The notes beneath the pieces were generated by a model. The model was not told the origin of the DNA and searched no databases. It saw nothing but the letters and a program-made list of their open reading frames with translations. Below, piece by piece: positions 15,259 through 25,013 of a stretch of DNA of 64,000 nt; position 1 is the first letter of the stretch; every line of letters starts with the position of its first letter. This DNA is from Methylocaldum marinum (GTDB taxonomy: Bacteria > Pseudomonadota > Gammaproteobacteria > Methylococcales > Methylococcaceae). Location: the NCBI RefSeq assembly GCF_003584645.1, contig NZ_AP017928.1:212981-276980 (forward strand), in the 5' to 3' direction. The translations under genes were made by a program, and so were the position numbers.

Positions 15259-16665
15259 CATCCCATTACCCACAACTGTCAGCCGACGCCATAGACATTG
15301 CGGGCGGCCTGAAACGCCTCAACGTACGCCATGAGCTTCAGCATGCCCTCCCAAAGCGCCTTGGGGCCGGGATGGCCGTCGCCCTTGCGTCCCGGGAAGC
15401 CGCCGAAGCCGGCGACCATCCGGGTCATCTCCCCTAGCGTAGGCGGCGTTTCGGGCGGCGGCTGGCGTTTCGCCACCAACCACGCCGCCTGCCATTCCTC
15501 GGGAGCGAAAACGACCTCGCAAGGCAACTGCGGACAGTCGCGGCCCAGCGTAACCAAGTGCAGAATCCGCCAGGCGATGATCAGATAAACCACCAACGCT
15601 CGTTCCAAGCGCTCCACCGTCGCCAATTGCAGGGCCTCGACCCGGCAGCCGCTTTTCAAAATGCGGAAGAAAATCTCTACCAGCCAGCGCCGGCGGTACC
15701 AGGCGATGCGCAGACACGCCTCGTCTAGGGTCTCGACTGCTTCATGGGTGAGCAACAGCCACTCGATGGGCTTCTCGCCGGCCGGCGGCGACTCTTCCCG
15801 CGCCAAGATCACAGTGACCTCGCAGGTTTTGCTACCGCACCGCGCCAGCGTCACCCGCGCCATGCGCAGGCTTTGCACCACGGTCCGGCCCGTCCGCCCC
15901 GGCGCCGGCGGCAAGGCAAATTCCACCTCCCCTAGCGCCGACTGGCTTTCCACTTGGGCGCGCAGTTTCCCACCCTCGGCCAGCACCCGGTCATGCCGCG
16001 CCCGCACCAGATAATCCGCCGGATGCCCCAGCGCCGCCGCGCGGTCCAACAGCGCACGGATGTCACCCTCGCGGTCGGCTACATAGACCAATCGGGTCGA
16101 AGGAACCTGTGCCGCCAGTTCTGCCACCCGCTCATAGCCTTCGATCCAGCGCAGGCTTTCCGGCACGTCCGCCTCGCTCTTGGGCTTGCGCGCCCACATC
16201 CAGGCGTCCAGCACCCCCAACGCCACCCCACTTTCACTCACCGCCAGAGTCGGATGCAGGTACATCCCGTGTTGCCGCTCATAGCTCAAGCGCCCCAGGC
16301 CCACGATCCCAGGCTGGCTGGTAAAATCCAACTCCGTCGTATCCTGCAGGCACAGCACCCGCTCCAGGCCGACCATTCGGCCGATTGTCGGTGGGCGATG
16401 CGCCTCCAGCATGGCGCGCCAGTCCAGCGCCTCATTGTCCAACAACCGATAAGCTGCCTTGGTCTCCCCCCAGCCGCCACAAGCGATGGGGATGCTCGCC
16501 GTCGGATTCGACGACAAATCGTCGGCCAGCCGGATCAATCGCTTCGTCAAGCGTGAGTCTCCCAACACCGCCCCGCCAAACTCATCTTTCGCCCACGCCA
16601 CAAAATCAGTACAAAATCAGAAATCAACAGCCTACAACATCAGGAGACTTGTGGGTAATGGGGTG
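15259..16665 (-). mobile_element. IS4-family element (Tn5/IS50-like transposase), 1407 bp
   Basis: Ends CATCCCATTACCCACAA (left) and, inverted, CACCCCATTACCCACAAGTC (right). The flanking nine bases differ (GTTAAATGG and GTTTCAAGC), so no target duplication survives. The right terminus is identical over 20 bases with the MITE at 13062, which shows that the two are mobilised by the same kind of enzyme. Confidence 0.85.
15279..16601 (-). CDS. IS4-family transposase
   Basis: A 440-residue DDE transposase of the Tn5/IS50-like branch. It begins MAWAKDEFGGAVLGDSRLTK, the typical N-terminal DNA-binding stretch, has the first Asp in LQDTTELDF, the second in VADREGD, and the C-terminal signature Y-2-R-3-E-6-K in AWYRRRWLVEIFFRILKSGC. 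All catalytic residues are present and the frame is intact, so the element may be active and may also supply transposase in trans to the nearby MITE. Confidence 0.93.
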   Translation of the reverse strand: MAWAKDEFGGAVLGDSRLTKRLIRLADDLSSNPTASIPIACGGWGETKAAYRLLDNEALDWRAMLEAHRPPTIGRMVGLERVLCLQDTTELDFTSQPGIVGLGRLSYERQHGMYLHPTLAVSESGVALGVLDAWMWARKPKSEADVPESLRWIEGYERVAELAAQVPSTRLVYVADREGDIRALLDRAAALGHPADYLVRARHDRVLAEGGKLRAQVESQSALGEVEFALPPAPGRTGRTVVQSLRMARVTLARCGSKTCEVTVILAREESPPAGEKPIEWLLLTHEAVETLDEACLRIAWYRRRWLVEIFFRILKSGCRVEALQLATVERLERALVVYLIIAWRILHLVTLGRDCPQLPCEVVFAPEEWQAAWLVAKRQPPPETPPTLGEMTRMVAGFGGFPGRKGDGHPGPKALWEGMLKLMAYVEAFQAARNVYGVG

Positions 16666-16774
16666 GTTTCAAGCGGAACGCTGGGCAACAAGAAACCAGC
16701 CGATAATGTCGAATTGACCGCTTCCCGTTCGTCTATTGGTTGCCCATTAACGGGCACTATTTAAGGAGACACCC

Positions 16775-17185
16775 ATGAAAATCGCCATCGAGACCGTGAT
16801 AAAGGCTAATCTGAGCAGCGTCTGGAATGCTTGGAACAACCCTGAGGACATCAAGCAGTGGAACGCAGCCTCGGACGACTGGCACACCATACGGAGCACC
16901 GTGGATCTACGCGAAGGCGGGAAGTTTCTGTCGCGCATGGAAGCCAAGGACGGCAGCATGGGCTTTGACTTCGAGGGTACATATACCCGCATCGTGCCTC
17001 ATAAGATCATCGAATATCGGATGAGCGACGGCCGGGAGGTCGAGGTTGAATTCGTCGAGCGCGCCGACAACATCCTCGTGAAAACGGTGTTCGACGCCGA
17101 GAGCGAGAACCCGCCGGAGATGCAGCGCGCAGGTTGGCAGGCCATCTTGGACAATTTCGGGCGATATGTGGAGATGAAGCGTTAG
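16775..17185 (+). CDS. SRPBCC (AHSA1-like) domain protein
   Basis: A 136-residue single-domain protein with an AAGGAGA ribosome-binding site eight bases before the ATG. MKIAIETVIKANLSSVWNAW, QWNAASDDWHT and the C-terminal MQRAGWQAILDNFGRYVEMK are classic for the activator-of-Hsp90-ATPase-1-like branch of the START/SRPBCC fold, which binds hydrophobic ligands. No partner gene identifies the ligand. It is convergent with the aminotransferase gene. Confidence 0.85.
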   Translation: MKIAIETVIKANLSSVWNAWNNPEDIKQWNAASDDWHTIRSTVDLREGGKFLSRMEAKDGSMGFDFEGTYTRIVPHKIIEYRMSDGREVEVEFVERADNILVKTVFDAESENPPEMQRAGWQAILDNFGRYVEMKR

Positions 17186-17262
17186 CAGGCCTGCAGGCCG
17201 CCACGCGAGCCCCGTGTTTGCCAGGGCTAGCGTGGTGGGGCACCGACGGACGGCGCCATCCC

Positions 17263-18396
17263 TCAGAACTTTTCGATCTGGTCCAGGGCCTGTGCCAGTG
17301 TTGCGACTGTACGGTCGATGTTTTGTAGCTTGTCGAGTCCGAACAAGCCGATGCGGAAGGTCCTGAAATCGGCGCCTTCGCCGCATTGCAGCGGGACGCC
17401 CGCCGCGATCTGCAGTCCGAGATCGGCGAATTTCTTGCCGGTCTTGATGGCGTCGTCGCTGGTGTAGCAGACAACCACACCGGGCGCGCCGAAGCCGACC
17501 GCAGCGACAGATTTCACGCCGCGTTCGGTTAACACCGAACGCACCCTGCGACCGAGTTCAAGTTGCTCGTGGCGCGCCTTGGCGAATCCGTACGATTCGG
17601 TTTCAAGCATGACGTTTCGCAAAGAACGCAGGGCGTCGGTCGGCATGGTGGCGTGATAGGCGTGGCCGCCCAGTTCGTAGGTTTCCATGATCTGCATCCA
17701 GCGCTTCAGGTCGGCGGCGAAGCTGGTGCTGGTGGTGGTTTCGATGCGGTCGCGCGCGGCCGGACTCAACATGACCAGCCCGCAGCAGGGTGGGGCGCTC
17801 CAGTCTTTCTGCGGGGCGCTGACCAAGATATCCACCCCGAGTTGGCGCATATCGACCCACACCGTGCCGGATGCGATGCAGTCGAGCACGAACATGCCGC
17901 CGACGGCGTGTACCGCATCCGCCACAGTGCGCAAATATTCATCGGGCAGGATCATGCCGGCCGATGTTTCGACGTGCGGCGCGAACACGAGGTCCGGCTT
18001 TTCGCGGCTGATCGTACTCACGACTTCTTCGAGGGGAGCCGGGACGTAGGCGGGCTGCGGCTCGGGTTCGACCGGGCGCGCGCTCAAGACGATGGAATCC
18101 GATGGGATGTTGCCCATCTCGAAGATCTGGATCCAGCGATAGCTGAACCAGCCGTTACGTATGACCAAACATTTTCTGCCTGTGGCGAACTGGCGTGCCA
18201 CGGCCTCCATGCCGAAGGTGCCGGATCCGGGTACGACAATGGCAGTTTGGCCGTTGTAGACGGTCTTAAGAATGCGCGAAATGTCGCGCATGCTTTCCTG
18301 AAACACTTTCGACATGTGGTTGGTCGCACGGTCGGTGTAGACAACCGAGTATTCAAGCAGGCCATCCGGGTCGACGCTGGGTAGTAATCCAGGCAC
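17263..18396 (-). CDS. Class V aminotransferase, alanine/serine-glyoxylate type
   Basis: A 377-residue PLP enzyme of fold type I. Motifs VVPGSGTFGMEAVARQ, LDCIASG and SAPQKDWSAPP are seen; K197 in the last should bind PLP. The sequence follows the alanine-glyoxylate/serine-pyruvate aminotransferase branch throughout, including the C-terminal RTFRIGLFG. It probably transfers an amino group from alanine or serine to glyoxylate. Upstream on the same strand lies an L-serine dehydratase gene about 260 bases away, which suggests a role in serine use. The exact substrate cannot be read from sequence. Confidence 0.88.
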   Translation of the reverse strand: MPGLLPSVDPDGLLEYSVVYTDRATNHMSKVFQESMRDISRILKTVYNGQTAIVVPGSGTFGMEAVARQFATGRKCLVIRNGWFSYRWIQIFEMGNIPSDSIVLSARPVEPEPQPAYVPAPLEEVVSTISREKPDLVFAPHVETSAGMILPDEYLRTVADAVHAVGGMFVLDCIASGTVWVDMRQLGVDILVSAPQKDWSAPPCCGLVMLSPAARDRIETTTSTSFAADLKRWMQIMETYELGGHAYHATMPTDALRSLRNVMLETESYGFAKARHEQLELGRRVRSVLTERGVKSVAAVGFGAPGVVVCYTSDDAIKTGKKFADLGLQIAAGVPLQCGEGADFRTFRIGLFGLDKLQNIDRTVATLAQALDQIEKF

Positions 18397-18654
18397 GGGT
18401 TTGTCTCCTCGCTGTTTAACTCAAATCATGCAATTTATGCGCCGTCAGAGACGGCGTGAATTCGCGGGCGCATTCCTAGGTCGTTCGAATTAGCGAAAAA
18501 TAAGGTTCTCTCGCAGGTTTCCGCTCGCCGAGTCCGGATGCGAACTGGCCGGGAAATTGTCTGGAGTACGACAAGTACGGAAACGCGATGACACGGTCTA
18601 GGGGATTTTTGAACATAGAGCAAGCAGCCAGGTACCCCATTTCCGGTTTTTCAT

Positions 18655-20070
18655 TCAGCACTCCGGCACGTTGACCGGAATGTGTACGGCCAGACCGCCC
18701 TCGGCGGTTTCCTTGTAGCGGCCGTTCATGTCTTGCGCGGTTTCCCACATGGTTTGAATCACCGCATCCAGGCTGACTCTGGCGTCGAGCGGATCGCTGT
18801 CCAGCGCAATGGTCGCCGCAGTGATCGCCTTGACTGCGCCCATGGTATTGCGCTCGATGCACGGAATTTGCACCAGCCCGCCGACCGGATCGCAAGTTAG
18901 GCCGAGGTGGTGTTCCATAGCGATTTCCGCCGCTTGTAACACCTGTTCCGGCGAGCCGCCCGACACTTCCGCCAGCCCTGCGGCCGCCATCGCAGACGAT
19001 ACGCCGATTTCAGCCTGGCAGCCGCCCATGGCGGCGGAAATCGTGGCGTTTTTCTTGAACAAAGTTCCGATCTCCCCGGCGGTGAGGATGAAGCGGACGA
19101 TCTTGTCCTCGTCGAAGTCGTCCAAAAAACTCCAGGCGTACATCAGAACGGCGGGAATCACGCCGGCCGCGCCATTGGTGGGGGCGGTGACGATTCGGCC
19201 GAACGATGCATTCTCTTCGCTGACCGCCAGGGCGAAACACACCACCCATCGATCGACGTTGGCGAAATCGCGGGATTGACGGCGCAGAAGATTTGACCAC
19301 TGCTCTATGGTCGTATAGGAGGTGTCGTTCAGCAATCTTCGATGCATCTCCGGAGCCCGGCGCCTGACGCGCAAGCCGCCGGGCAGGTACCCCTCACGGT
19401 GCACACCGTGGAAAACGCAGCGCTGGATTTCCCGCCACAGACGTAACGCCTCGGCGGCAATATTTTCCCGGGACCTCCACGCTTGTTCATTCAGATAGGT
19501 CAGATCGGAAACCGAGAGCACGAGCGCCTTGCAATTTCGCAGCAAATCCTGTCCCGAGTGGCAGGGGTAAGGGGTTACGATACGTGCCGTAAAAGCCGGC
19601 TCGGGGTCGTCGTCGGAAGCGACGAATCCGCCGCCGAGAGAAAAATAAATGCGCTCGACGACGCCGCCTTGGGTAAGGATGGCCCGGAAGTGCATTGCGT
19701 TGGGGTGGCGTGCCAGGGTGGTGGAACTCTCGAATACCAAATCCCGCTCGTAGATGAAAGGGACGTTTTCTTTTCCGCCCAAAGGCAGCACGCCGCTGGC
19801 CTTGATTTCGGCAACCCGTCTCGGAATGACAGCAGGGTCGACACTGGTGTAATCCTCGCCGGAAAGGCCCATCAAGACAGCGACGTCGGTGCCGTGTCCG
19901 CGTCCCGTTTTGGCCAGGGATCCGTAGAGTCGGACGTTAAGCGACCGGACCCGGTGCGGATCACCCAAAACTTGCAGAAACAGTAATGCCGCCCGCCACG
20001 GCCCCATTGTGTGGGAGCTGGAAGGGCCGATTCCGACTTTAATGATCTCGAATGCACTAATGGAATCCAT
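18655..20070 (-). CDS. sdaA: L-serine ammonia-lyase, iron-sulfur dependent, single-chain
   Basis: A 471-residue enzyme that converts L-serine to pyruvate and ammonia with a [4Fe-4S] cluster. I place the start at ATG 20070 because [20 protein letters not shown] aligns with the family N-terminus; two upstream in-frame methionines are possible but add nothing conserved. Both family domains are present: the substrate-recognition beta domain with [11 protein letters not shown], and the alpha domain with three candidate cluster cysteines in [16 protein letters not shown] and IPCIERN. It is oriented with the aminotransferase gene downstream. Confidence 0.93.
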   Translation of the reverse strand: MDSISAFEIIKVGIGPSSSHTMGPWRAALLFLQVLGDPHRVRSLNVRLYGSLAKTGRGHGTDVAVLMGLSGEDYTSVDPAVIPRRVAEIKASGVLPLGGKENVPFIYERDLVFESSTTLARHPNAMHFRAILTQGGVVERIYFSLGGGFVASDDDPEPAFTARIVTPYPCHSGQDLLRNCKALVLSVSDLTYLNEQAWRSRENIAAEALRLWREIQRCVFHGVHREGYLPGGLRVRRRAPEMHRRLLNDTSYTTIEQWSNLLRRQSRDFANVDRWVVCFALAVSEENASFGRIVTAPTNGAAGVIPAVLMYAWSFLDDFDEDKIVRFILTAGEIGTLFKKNATISAAMGGCQAEIGVSSAMAAAGLAEVSGGSPEQVLQAAEIAMEHHLGLTCDPVGGLVQIPCIERNTMGAVKAITAATIALDSDPLDARVSLDAVIQTMWETAQDMNGRYKETAEGGLAVHIPVNVPEC

Positions 20071-21180
20071 GAAAATTCGTAAACAATCCATGACGATCGC
20101 TGACGATCGCGCGGAAGCCAAACGGAGGAAAGGCTAAAATTTGACCAAGCCGCGCCACAGCATCACCCGAAAATTCGGCTTCCGGAGTTTTGCCAGGCTC
20201 TCGATCGACGCCCCGAATACGTGACAGCCACGTCCGGCCGGTACGTATTATCGGATCAGGCGTGTCTGACTTCCAAATTAAGATTTGGTTTACGGCCCAT
20301 CGTTCACTTTTGGCATTAAATCACAGAACGCGCCCGTCCAACGCGTTACCGTTACGTCGAGGCTTTGGGACGGCAACCTGTTTGCCCCTCGAGCCGCTAA
20401 CTTTTTTTCAAGAGGATCGATTCGATGTGTGCTCTGACGTGCCAACAACCGTCCGTCTGCGTTGTCAGATTTATGCTTGTCGGTTTCGCCGTGTCTGCTG
20501 CAGCGTTGCTGGCGACAGTGGTGTTCGTAGCGTTTATTCTAGTTCCCGATGATGTTCGAAGCACCGTACTTCGCGGTTCATCGGCGCAATGGCGCACGGT
20601 TATAAACGCAACGGGTATTGATAATCCGTCCAAGCAGCCGCTGTCGGAATGAGGCGGTCGACGTTCGGAGCTTCGCTTTTGGCAAAATCGGTCTCGACAG
20701 ATGAACAACAAGCAAGCGGCTTGCCTTCCGGTTAAAGTGTCATCGGCTCAATCACCGGCGATGGTGCATGAAACGGCAGATGCCCTATGGTTGAGCATCG
20801 GGTAATGAATGATTTCCGTCACAGCCCCGGATGCTGCTATTCGAACGGTAGCATCCGATGACCCCCGCACCGTGGATTCACTTTCCCCATGCCAGAGAAG
20901 GGCACAGGTTTTCCGGAGCGGGATGTGATCCAGGTTGGTGCTTTTCTTGCTGTCGTACAAAACGTAGGTCAGGCCGGAAATTTCTCATGACTCGTTAATT
21001 CATCTAGCTGTAATAGTGGCGTGTCGAAAATTCAATAACTTGGCGAGAACACGTCAAGCTCGATGGGCGTGAACAGCAGGTGAGCAGCTCCGCCAAAACC
21101 CTGGGAGAATGCGTGCCGACCCGAATTATCCCCAGACCTATTCAATACGCGGTGTGCCGGATCGGGTACCGGGTGCTTTT
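20071..21180. other. Long intergenic region, mostly unassigned
   Basis: About 1.1 kb that contains only one plausible small gene (20425-20652, listed separately). The rest shows frames without ribosome-binding sites, and I recognise no repeat or RNA in it. Confidence 0.35.
20425..20652 (+). CDS. Small single-span membrane protein (hypothetical)
   Basis: A 75-residue frame with an AGAGGA-like ribosome-binding site about nine bases before ATG. It has one strong transmembrane segment (FMLVGFAVSAAALLATVVFV) and a polar C-terminus ending KQPLSE. There are no family hits that I recognise. It may be a real small membrane protein or a chance frame in an otherwise empty region. Confidence 0.35.
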   Translation: MCALTCQQPSVCVVRFMLVGFAVSAAALLATVVFVAFILVPDDVRSTVLRGSSAQWRTVINATGIDNPSKQPLSE

Positions 21181-21558
21181 CTACGGGGAGCCGAACACGA
21201 GTATCGGCCAGTAGGTATTCGTTGGGTAGCAATGCCAAAGGTCGGATTCCTCCTTAAATTTGGCAAAGAGCCGGTCCTCGGCGTACACCACTCCATCGGC
21301 GCATGAAACGTATGCAAAGGGTCCGAACCACTCGGACGGTTCGCCCGCGGCATTTTCAAAAGCTATTCGTACCGGCTCGTTGCAATCGTAACGGGTAAAG
21401 TGTCGTCCTTGCGTTTCCCAGAAATGATTGCGGTAGGTGGCCGCGATATTTCCTTGTGGGCCCTGATGAATGAAGTTGCCGCCGACACGGAACCATGGCG
21501 CGGGTCCTAATTGTTCGGGGAGGCCTCCCGCGCCGCTTTCGAAAATCAAGCTGATCAT
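21181..21558 (-). CDS. Hypothetical protein, 125 residues
   Basis: The frame has natural-looking composition, rich in aromatic residues (GPAPWFRVGGNFIHQGPQGN, RNHFWETQGRHFTRYDC, SEWFGPFAYVSCADG), unlike the shadow frames around it. No signal peptide or membrane segment is seen, and I do not recognise the family. It stands alone between two long intergenic regions. Confidence 0.5.
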   Translation of the reverse strand: MISLIFESGAGGLPEQLGPAPWFRVGGNFIHQGPQGNIAATYRNHFWETQGRHFTRYDCNEPVRIAFENAAGEPSEWFGPFAYVSCADGVVYAEDRLFAKFKEESDLWHCYPTNTYWPILVFGSP

Positions 21559-22148
21559 AAGATTCCTTGCCTATGCGCTTTCTTATATAGGCAGCGGAGG
21601 GAGCCTAAAGTTTTTACCGGCAGATCACACTGGAAACCGCAAGTGGATGCTTCGATGTGCCGGAAAATTCTGATGAGACCTGAACATCCTGCCTGATATC
21701 GATCTCGCCTTTTGTGTGAAGCCGCTGCAAACCCGATTGGGGGCTGGTAGTCCGTCTGAACGGTCGAACACGTCCAACGGCTGTTCCCGGAGGTATTGCT
21801 TTGAAATGGCCTGTAAATGGAGGTTTCCGACACGGCTGTCGCGTTTCGCGGGTCATTGTGCGCGTTTTGGTTAAGCAGTTGCCGATCCGGCTGCTGAACG
21901 CTCGGCGGAGCAAGGTCGCGAAGGCTGTTCGGCCTAACTCGTTTATCTGTAATCTGTATCGGCTTCCTGTTTTCTGTTCTGGAGTTCCTGGGTCCCTTTA
22001 TTACAGCACTCGGTTTCTGCTATTTTATGAAATCCGAGCTTCATTCGTTTCCGTGGGATGGATACGGGGTGGGCAAGATTTTCGATGAACTCCTCTCACT
22101 TGGAGTGATCTCATAAATTGACTGTGAAACCAATTGGGGATTACCCAT
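21559..22148. other. Intergenic region, nothing recognised
   Basis: About 590 bases. Open frames on both strands have random-like composition and no ribosome-binding sites. No repeat or RNA gene is apparent. Confidence 0.35.
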
Positions 22149-22355
22149 ATGAAACCAGGTGCCATAGTTAATGCTACATTCAATAACTGTCATTGCATTG
22201 CCAGAATTACTGGTGTAGGCAAAAAGTATGGAGAAACCTTCTTTCATATTATATTAATCTCGCCATGTGTAATGGACACCGGGACTATACCCGCGGGAAC
22301 GAAAACTTGGGTATGGCCGGAAATGATTACTCTCGGAGTTAATGACGCTAATTAG
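22149..22355 (+). CDS. Small hypothetical protein
   Basis: A 68-residue frame from ATG 22149 (MKPGAIVNATFNNCHCIARI...TLGVNDAN), probably all-beta and soluble, with a GGGG stretch upstream as a weak ribosome-binding site. The alternating hydrophobic pattern looks like a small SH3-like or OB-like barrel. I do not recognise the family. Confidence 0.4.
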   Translation: MKPGAIVNATFNNCHCIARITGVGKKYGETFFHIILISPCVMDTGTIPAGTKTWVWPEMITLGVNDAN

Positions 22356-22559
22356 CTGTGAATCTTCGGAGCAGAGAGAAAAAGGGCAACGTGACAGCTG
22401 ATCCGGAACAGGTTCGGCCGTGGCGTTGCCCTTGGACCGTAGGATCTGAAGTTCTCATGTCCGGCAAGCCGACTGAGCAGGCCAGGACGCGCGATTGGTT
22501 ACTGGGGCCTTATGTGGTAGGGTGAGGTCCAGTCTTATCAATTGTCGCTTGTGCGTGCC

Positions 22560-22808
22560 ATGACTGACGAGTTTGGAGATTCCGTACCGGTTCGACTCCG
22601 TTGGGAAAAGGAGTCTCGGTATTACGAGATTCATCTACAACAAGATCTTTGGGGTGATTGGGTTTTGACGCGGATCTGGGGGCGCCGAGGGTCGCCGATG
22701 GGGCAGATCACGCGTGTCCCGTGCCGGTCATACCGTGATGCCGCAGCATTGCTGGCTTCTGTTTGTAGTCAGCGCAAGAGGCGCGGATATGAGCCGGTAC
22801 CTTTATAA
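22560..22808 (+). CDS. WGR domain protein
   Basis: An 82-residue protein consisting of one WGR domain: ESRYYEIHLQQDLWGDWVLT followed by RIWGRRGSPMGQI, the W-G-R signature, and a C-terminal helix with SYRDAAALLASVCSQRKRRG. I prefer the ATG at 22560 over TTG/GTG codons just upstream. Isolated WGR domains are common in proteobacteria and probably bind nucleic acid, by analogy with PARPs. No operon partner is present. Confidence 0.8.
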   Translation: MTDEFGDSVPVRLRWEKESRYYEIHLQQDLWGDWVLTRIWGRRGSPMGQITRVPCRSYRDAAALLASVCSQRKRRGYEPVPL

Positions 22809-23295
22809 AATATTTCGTTTGCCCAGGTCATACCTTACCTTTTGATCCGTAACTCTTTCCCGAATCAAGAATAAGCATGCCGGATTTTAAGAAATGTCAT
22901 TGCCCGGATTCCGTTCGGATCTAGGATAAAGCTCAATACGATGCAGGTTGTGCCGGCCCCCTCGGAAAGGCTCTTCCGGCAACTGTGCTTGCCTGATTCG
23001 CTGGAACCGAAAACTTTTTCGTCATGAACCTGAAATTGTCCGCCAGGGGGATCGCGAAATTCCGAGAGGTGGTTCGAAGCAAGGCGGACTTCCATAAGCG
23101 CGCAGCTTTCCTGCCGGGGGCGAGCAACCTGATATTTGGTTGACTTCTCCGTATTCAGCAGGGGCGCTGACCGGGAGGGCGGATCATTGTCTTGAGTTGG
23201 GAAGATCGTTCTGTGAATCTCGGAGAGGCCTAAAAATTATTGTCCGACAGCCGAAAAGAAAAGCGAACTGTGGTTTTTTCTTTTGGAGGAACGAA
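22809..23295. other. Intergenic region, nothing recognised
   Basis: About 490 bases between the WGR gene and the small membrane protein gene. No convincing gene, repeat or RNA is seen. Confidence 0.35.
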
Positions 23296-23703
23296 ATGGG
23301 ACTTTATGATCGAAACTGGTATCGAGATGAGGTATGCAACAGAAGGTTGGTCCGCGATAAGAACACCCGCCGCAGGGTTAGCCGCCATGGGCGGTGGATC
23401 GCGGCCGTCTTGATACCATTCATCATCTACCATTTGTTTCCGGATTTTCAGTTCAAAGTCGATACTTTCTGGGCAAGCGTGAAAGCCAGGTACTTCACGG
23501 ACACACTGGACATGCAGGAAAACTCCGAAACATCCAGCGATGCGCCACAACCGACCGAACCAGGCTCAATTTCTCCTAGACCCGAGGTACCACCACAGCC
23601 GTATAACGATCCCCGATTTTATCGGAAACCGAATAACGATCCTCCCTTTGATTGGAAAAGAGAGAAAACCCGTACCGCCGACAATCGCAAATTATTGGCA
23701 TAA
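23296..23703 (+). CDS. Small membrane-anchored protein beginning MGLYDRNWYR
   Basis: A 135-residue protein with a good ribosome-binding site (TTGGAGGAACGAA before the ATG at 23296). The N-terminus MGLYDRNWYRDEV resembles the MGLYDRDYYR start seen in membrane proteins with rhomboid or J-like parts. One transmembrane segment (WIAAVLIPFIIYHLFP) follows, then a linker and a proline-rich tail with repeated Y/F-N-D-P-R/P-F motifs. Only the anchor can be assigned; the function is unknown. Confidence 0.55.
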   Translation: MGLYDRNWYRDEVCNRRLVRDKNTRRRVSRHGRWIAAVLIPFIIYHLFPDFQFKVDTFWASVKARYFTDTLDMQENSETSSDAPQPTEPGSISPRPEVPPQPYNDPRFYRKPNNDPPFDWKREKTRTADNRKLLA

Positions 23704-23918
23704 TTTCTACTCGATTACCGACGGTACCGTCGGAATCAACACCTTTTCAAGTTCGAGAGGGCCGGGTTTTCCAAAACTTAGGGGCGATTCGGATCCACAT
23801 CCCGGAAGCCAAGGAGAATGGCGTAAACGTTCGCACGTGTCAGCCTCAGCGTCACCGATGGATCACCCGTACTGCAGAGATGCCCGTCGCCTATTCGCAA
23901 TTATTGTTTGAGCGGGTC

Positions 23919-25013
23919 TCAGTAACAGGGACAGTCCAGGCCAAATCTGATGATCTGAGCAAAATCCCATGCTTTTAAACTAGCTCCACCGACCAGGGCG
24001 CCGTCTACTCCCGCGATACTCATGATTTCGGCAATGTTATCGGGTTTAACATTGCCGCCATATAGAATTCGAATTGTCGAGGCGATTTGTTCGCCGTACA
24101 GGTCCATGATCAAATTCCTGATGAAGTCGTGTACTTCGCTGATCTGCTCCAATCTTGCGGGCTTTGCGCCTTCTCCGACGGCCCAAACCGGCTCGTAAGC
24201 GATGACGACTTCGCTTGCGGTCCTCGGTGAAACCACCTCGAATGCCGGTCTTAATTGGCGATCCAGGAGATTAAAGGTCTCATGGGTTTCCCGGGCTTCC
24301 GTGTTTTCGCCGACGCAAAGGATCACCTGAAGTCCGTGGGCCAGGGAGGCCTGCACCTTTTTCTGTATGACTTCGTCGCTTTCGCCGGCCCGCTCGATCA
24401 GTTCTTCTTCCAGAAAACGCTGGATTCCGGTCAAGACATCCTGGTTTGCTTCGGAAGCCAAGTGTTCGAGAGCGGCGAGAATTTGGCGATCGGCGTCCTC
24501 CTTCGTCCTCAGCACCTCCAGTTCCTGCAAAAGAAAACTTCTGGATAGGCGTTTTGCGATGCTGGGCCCGAATCCAAAATATTTGCCGAGATTGGTTCTG
24601 CGGTCGGAATGTCCGATTATGACGCGGTCGACGCCGATGGACGCGAGCATTTCCGCCGAAATCTCTCCGGTAAATGCACCTTTGGATTCAAAAAAAGTGT
24701 CCTGTGCGAGCAGGAATACGTTTCGTCCGAGACCGTATTCGGTTCGGAGAAAATCCGGCTTGATGTAATCGCCGAGCGTGGAGAGTCCGGTAAAGGGAGG
24801 AGCGAGGCCGATGTCGACGTCCTTCACGCCTTTGCACAGGTCGAAAATTCTTGCAGCGAGCGCGACACCGGATCTTGGGATCACGTTCATTTTCCAGTTG
24901 CCGGCGAGGAAGGGCCTGATCGCTCCTGGATCTCCAATCTCCGCTTCGATCTTCTGCCATTGATTGGCCGTTCTCTGGCGATAATAGTTTCGGTGTACGC
25001 TTGCCGTTTTCAT
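23919..25013 (-). CDS. tpiA: Triose-phosphate isomerase with a large internal insertion
   Basis: A 364-residue protein, against about 250 for ordinary TIM. The catalytic set is present: GNWKMN with K41, GHSDRR with H135, AYEPVWAVGEG with the Glu and the hinge of loop 6, and the phosphate-binding YGGNV and GALVGGASL. It should interconvert DHAP and glyceraldehyde 3-phosphate. Two oddities: a 35-residue N-terminal extension, and about 66 extra helical residues between GHSDRR and GESDEVIQKK, where the family has only a few. It stands alone; normally tpiA precedes secG. It may be a second, specialised copy. Confidence 0.88.
   Translation of the reverse strand: MKTASVHRNYYRQRTANQWQKIEAEIGDPGAIRPFLAGNWKMNVIPRSGVALAARIFDLCKGVKDVDIGLAPPFTGLSTLGDYIKPDFLRTEYGLGRNVFLLAQDTFFESKGAFTGEISAEMLASIGVDRVIIGHSDRRTNLGKYFGFGPSIAKRLSRSFLLQELEVLRTKEDADRQILAALEHLASEANQDVLTGIQRFLEEELIERAGESDEVIQKKVQASLAHGLQVILCVGENTEARETHETFNLLDRQLRPAFEVVSPRTASEVVIAYEPVWAVGEGAKPARLEQISEVHDFIRNLIMDLYGEQIASTIRILYGGNVKPDNIAEIMSIAGVDGALVGGASLKAWDFAQIIRFGLDCPCY

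Noticed and set aside
22575-22600. GGTTCGACTCC resembling a tRNA T-arm
   Set aside because: It lies within the WGR coding sequence and no cloverleaf can be formed around it.
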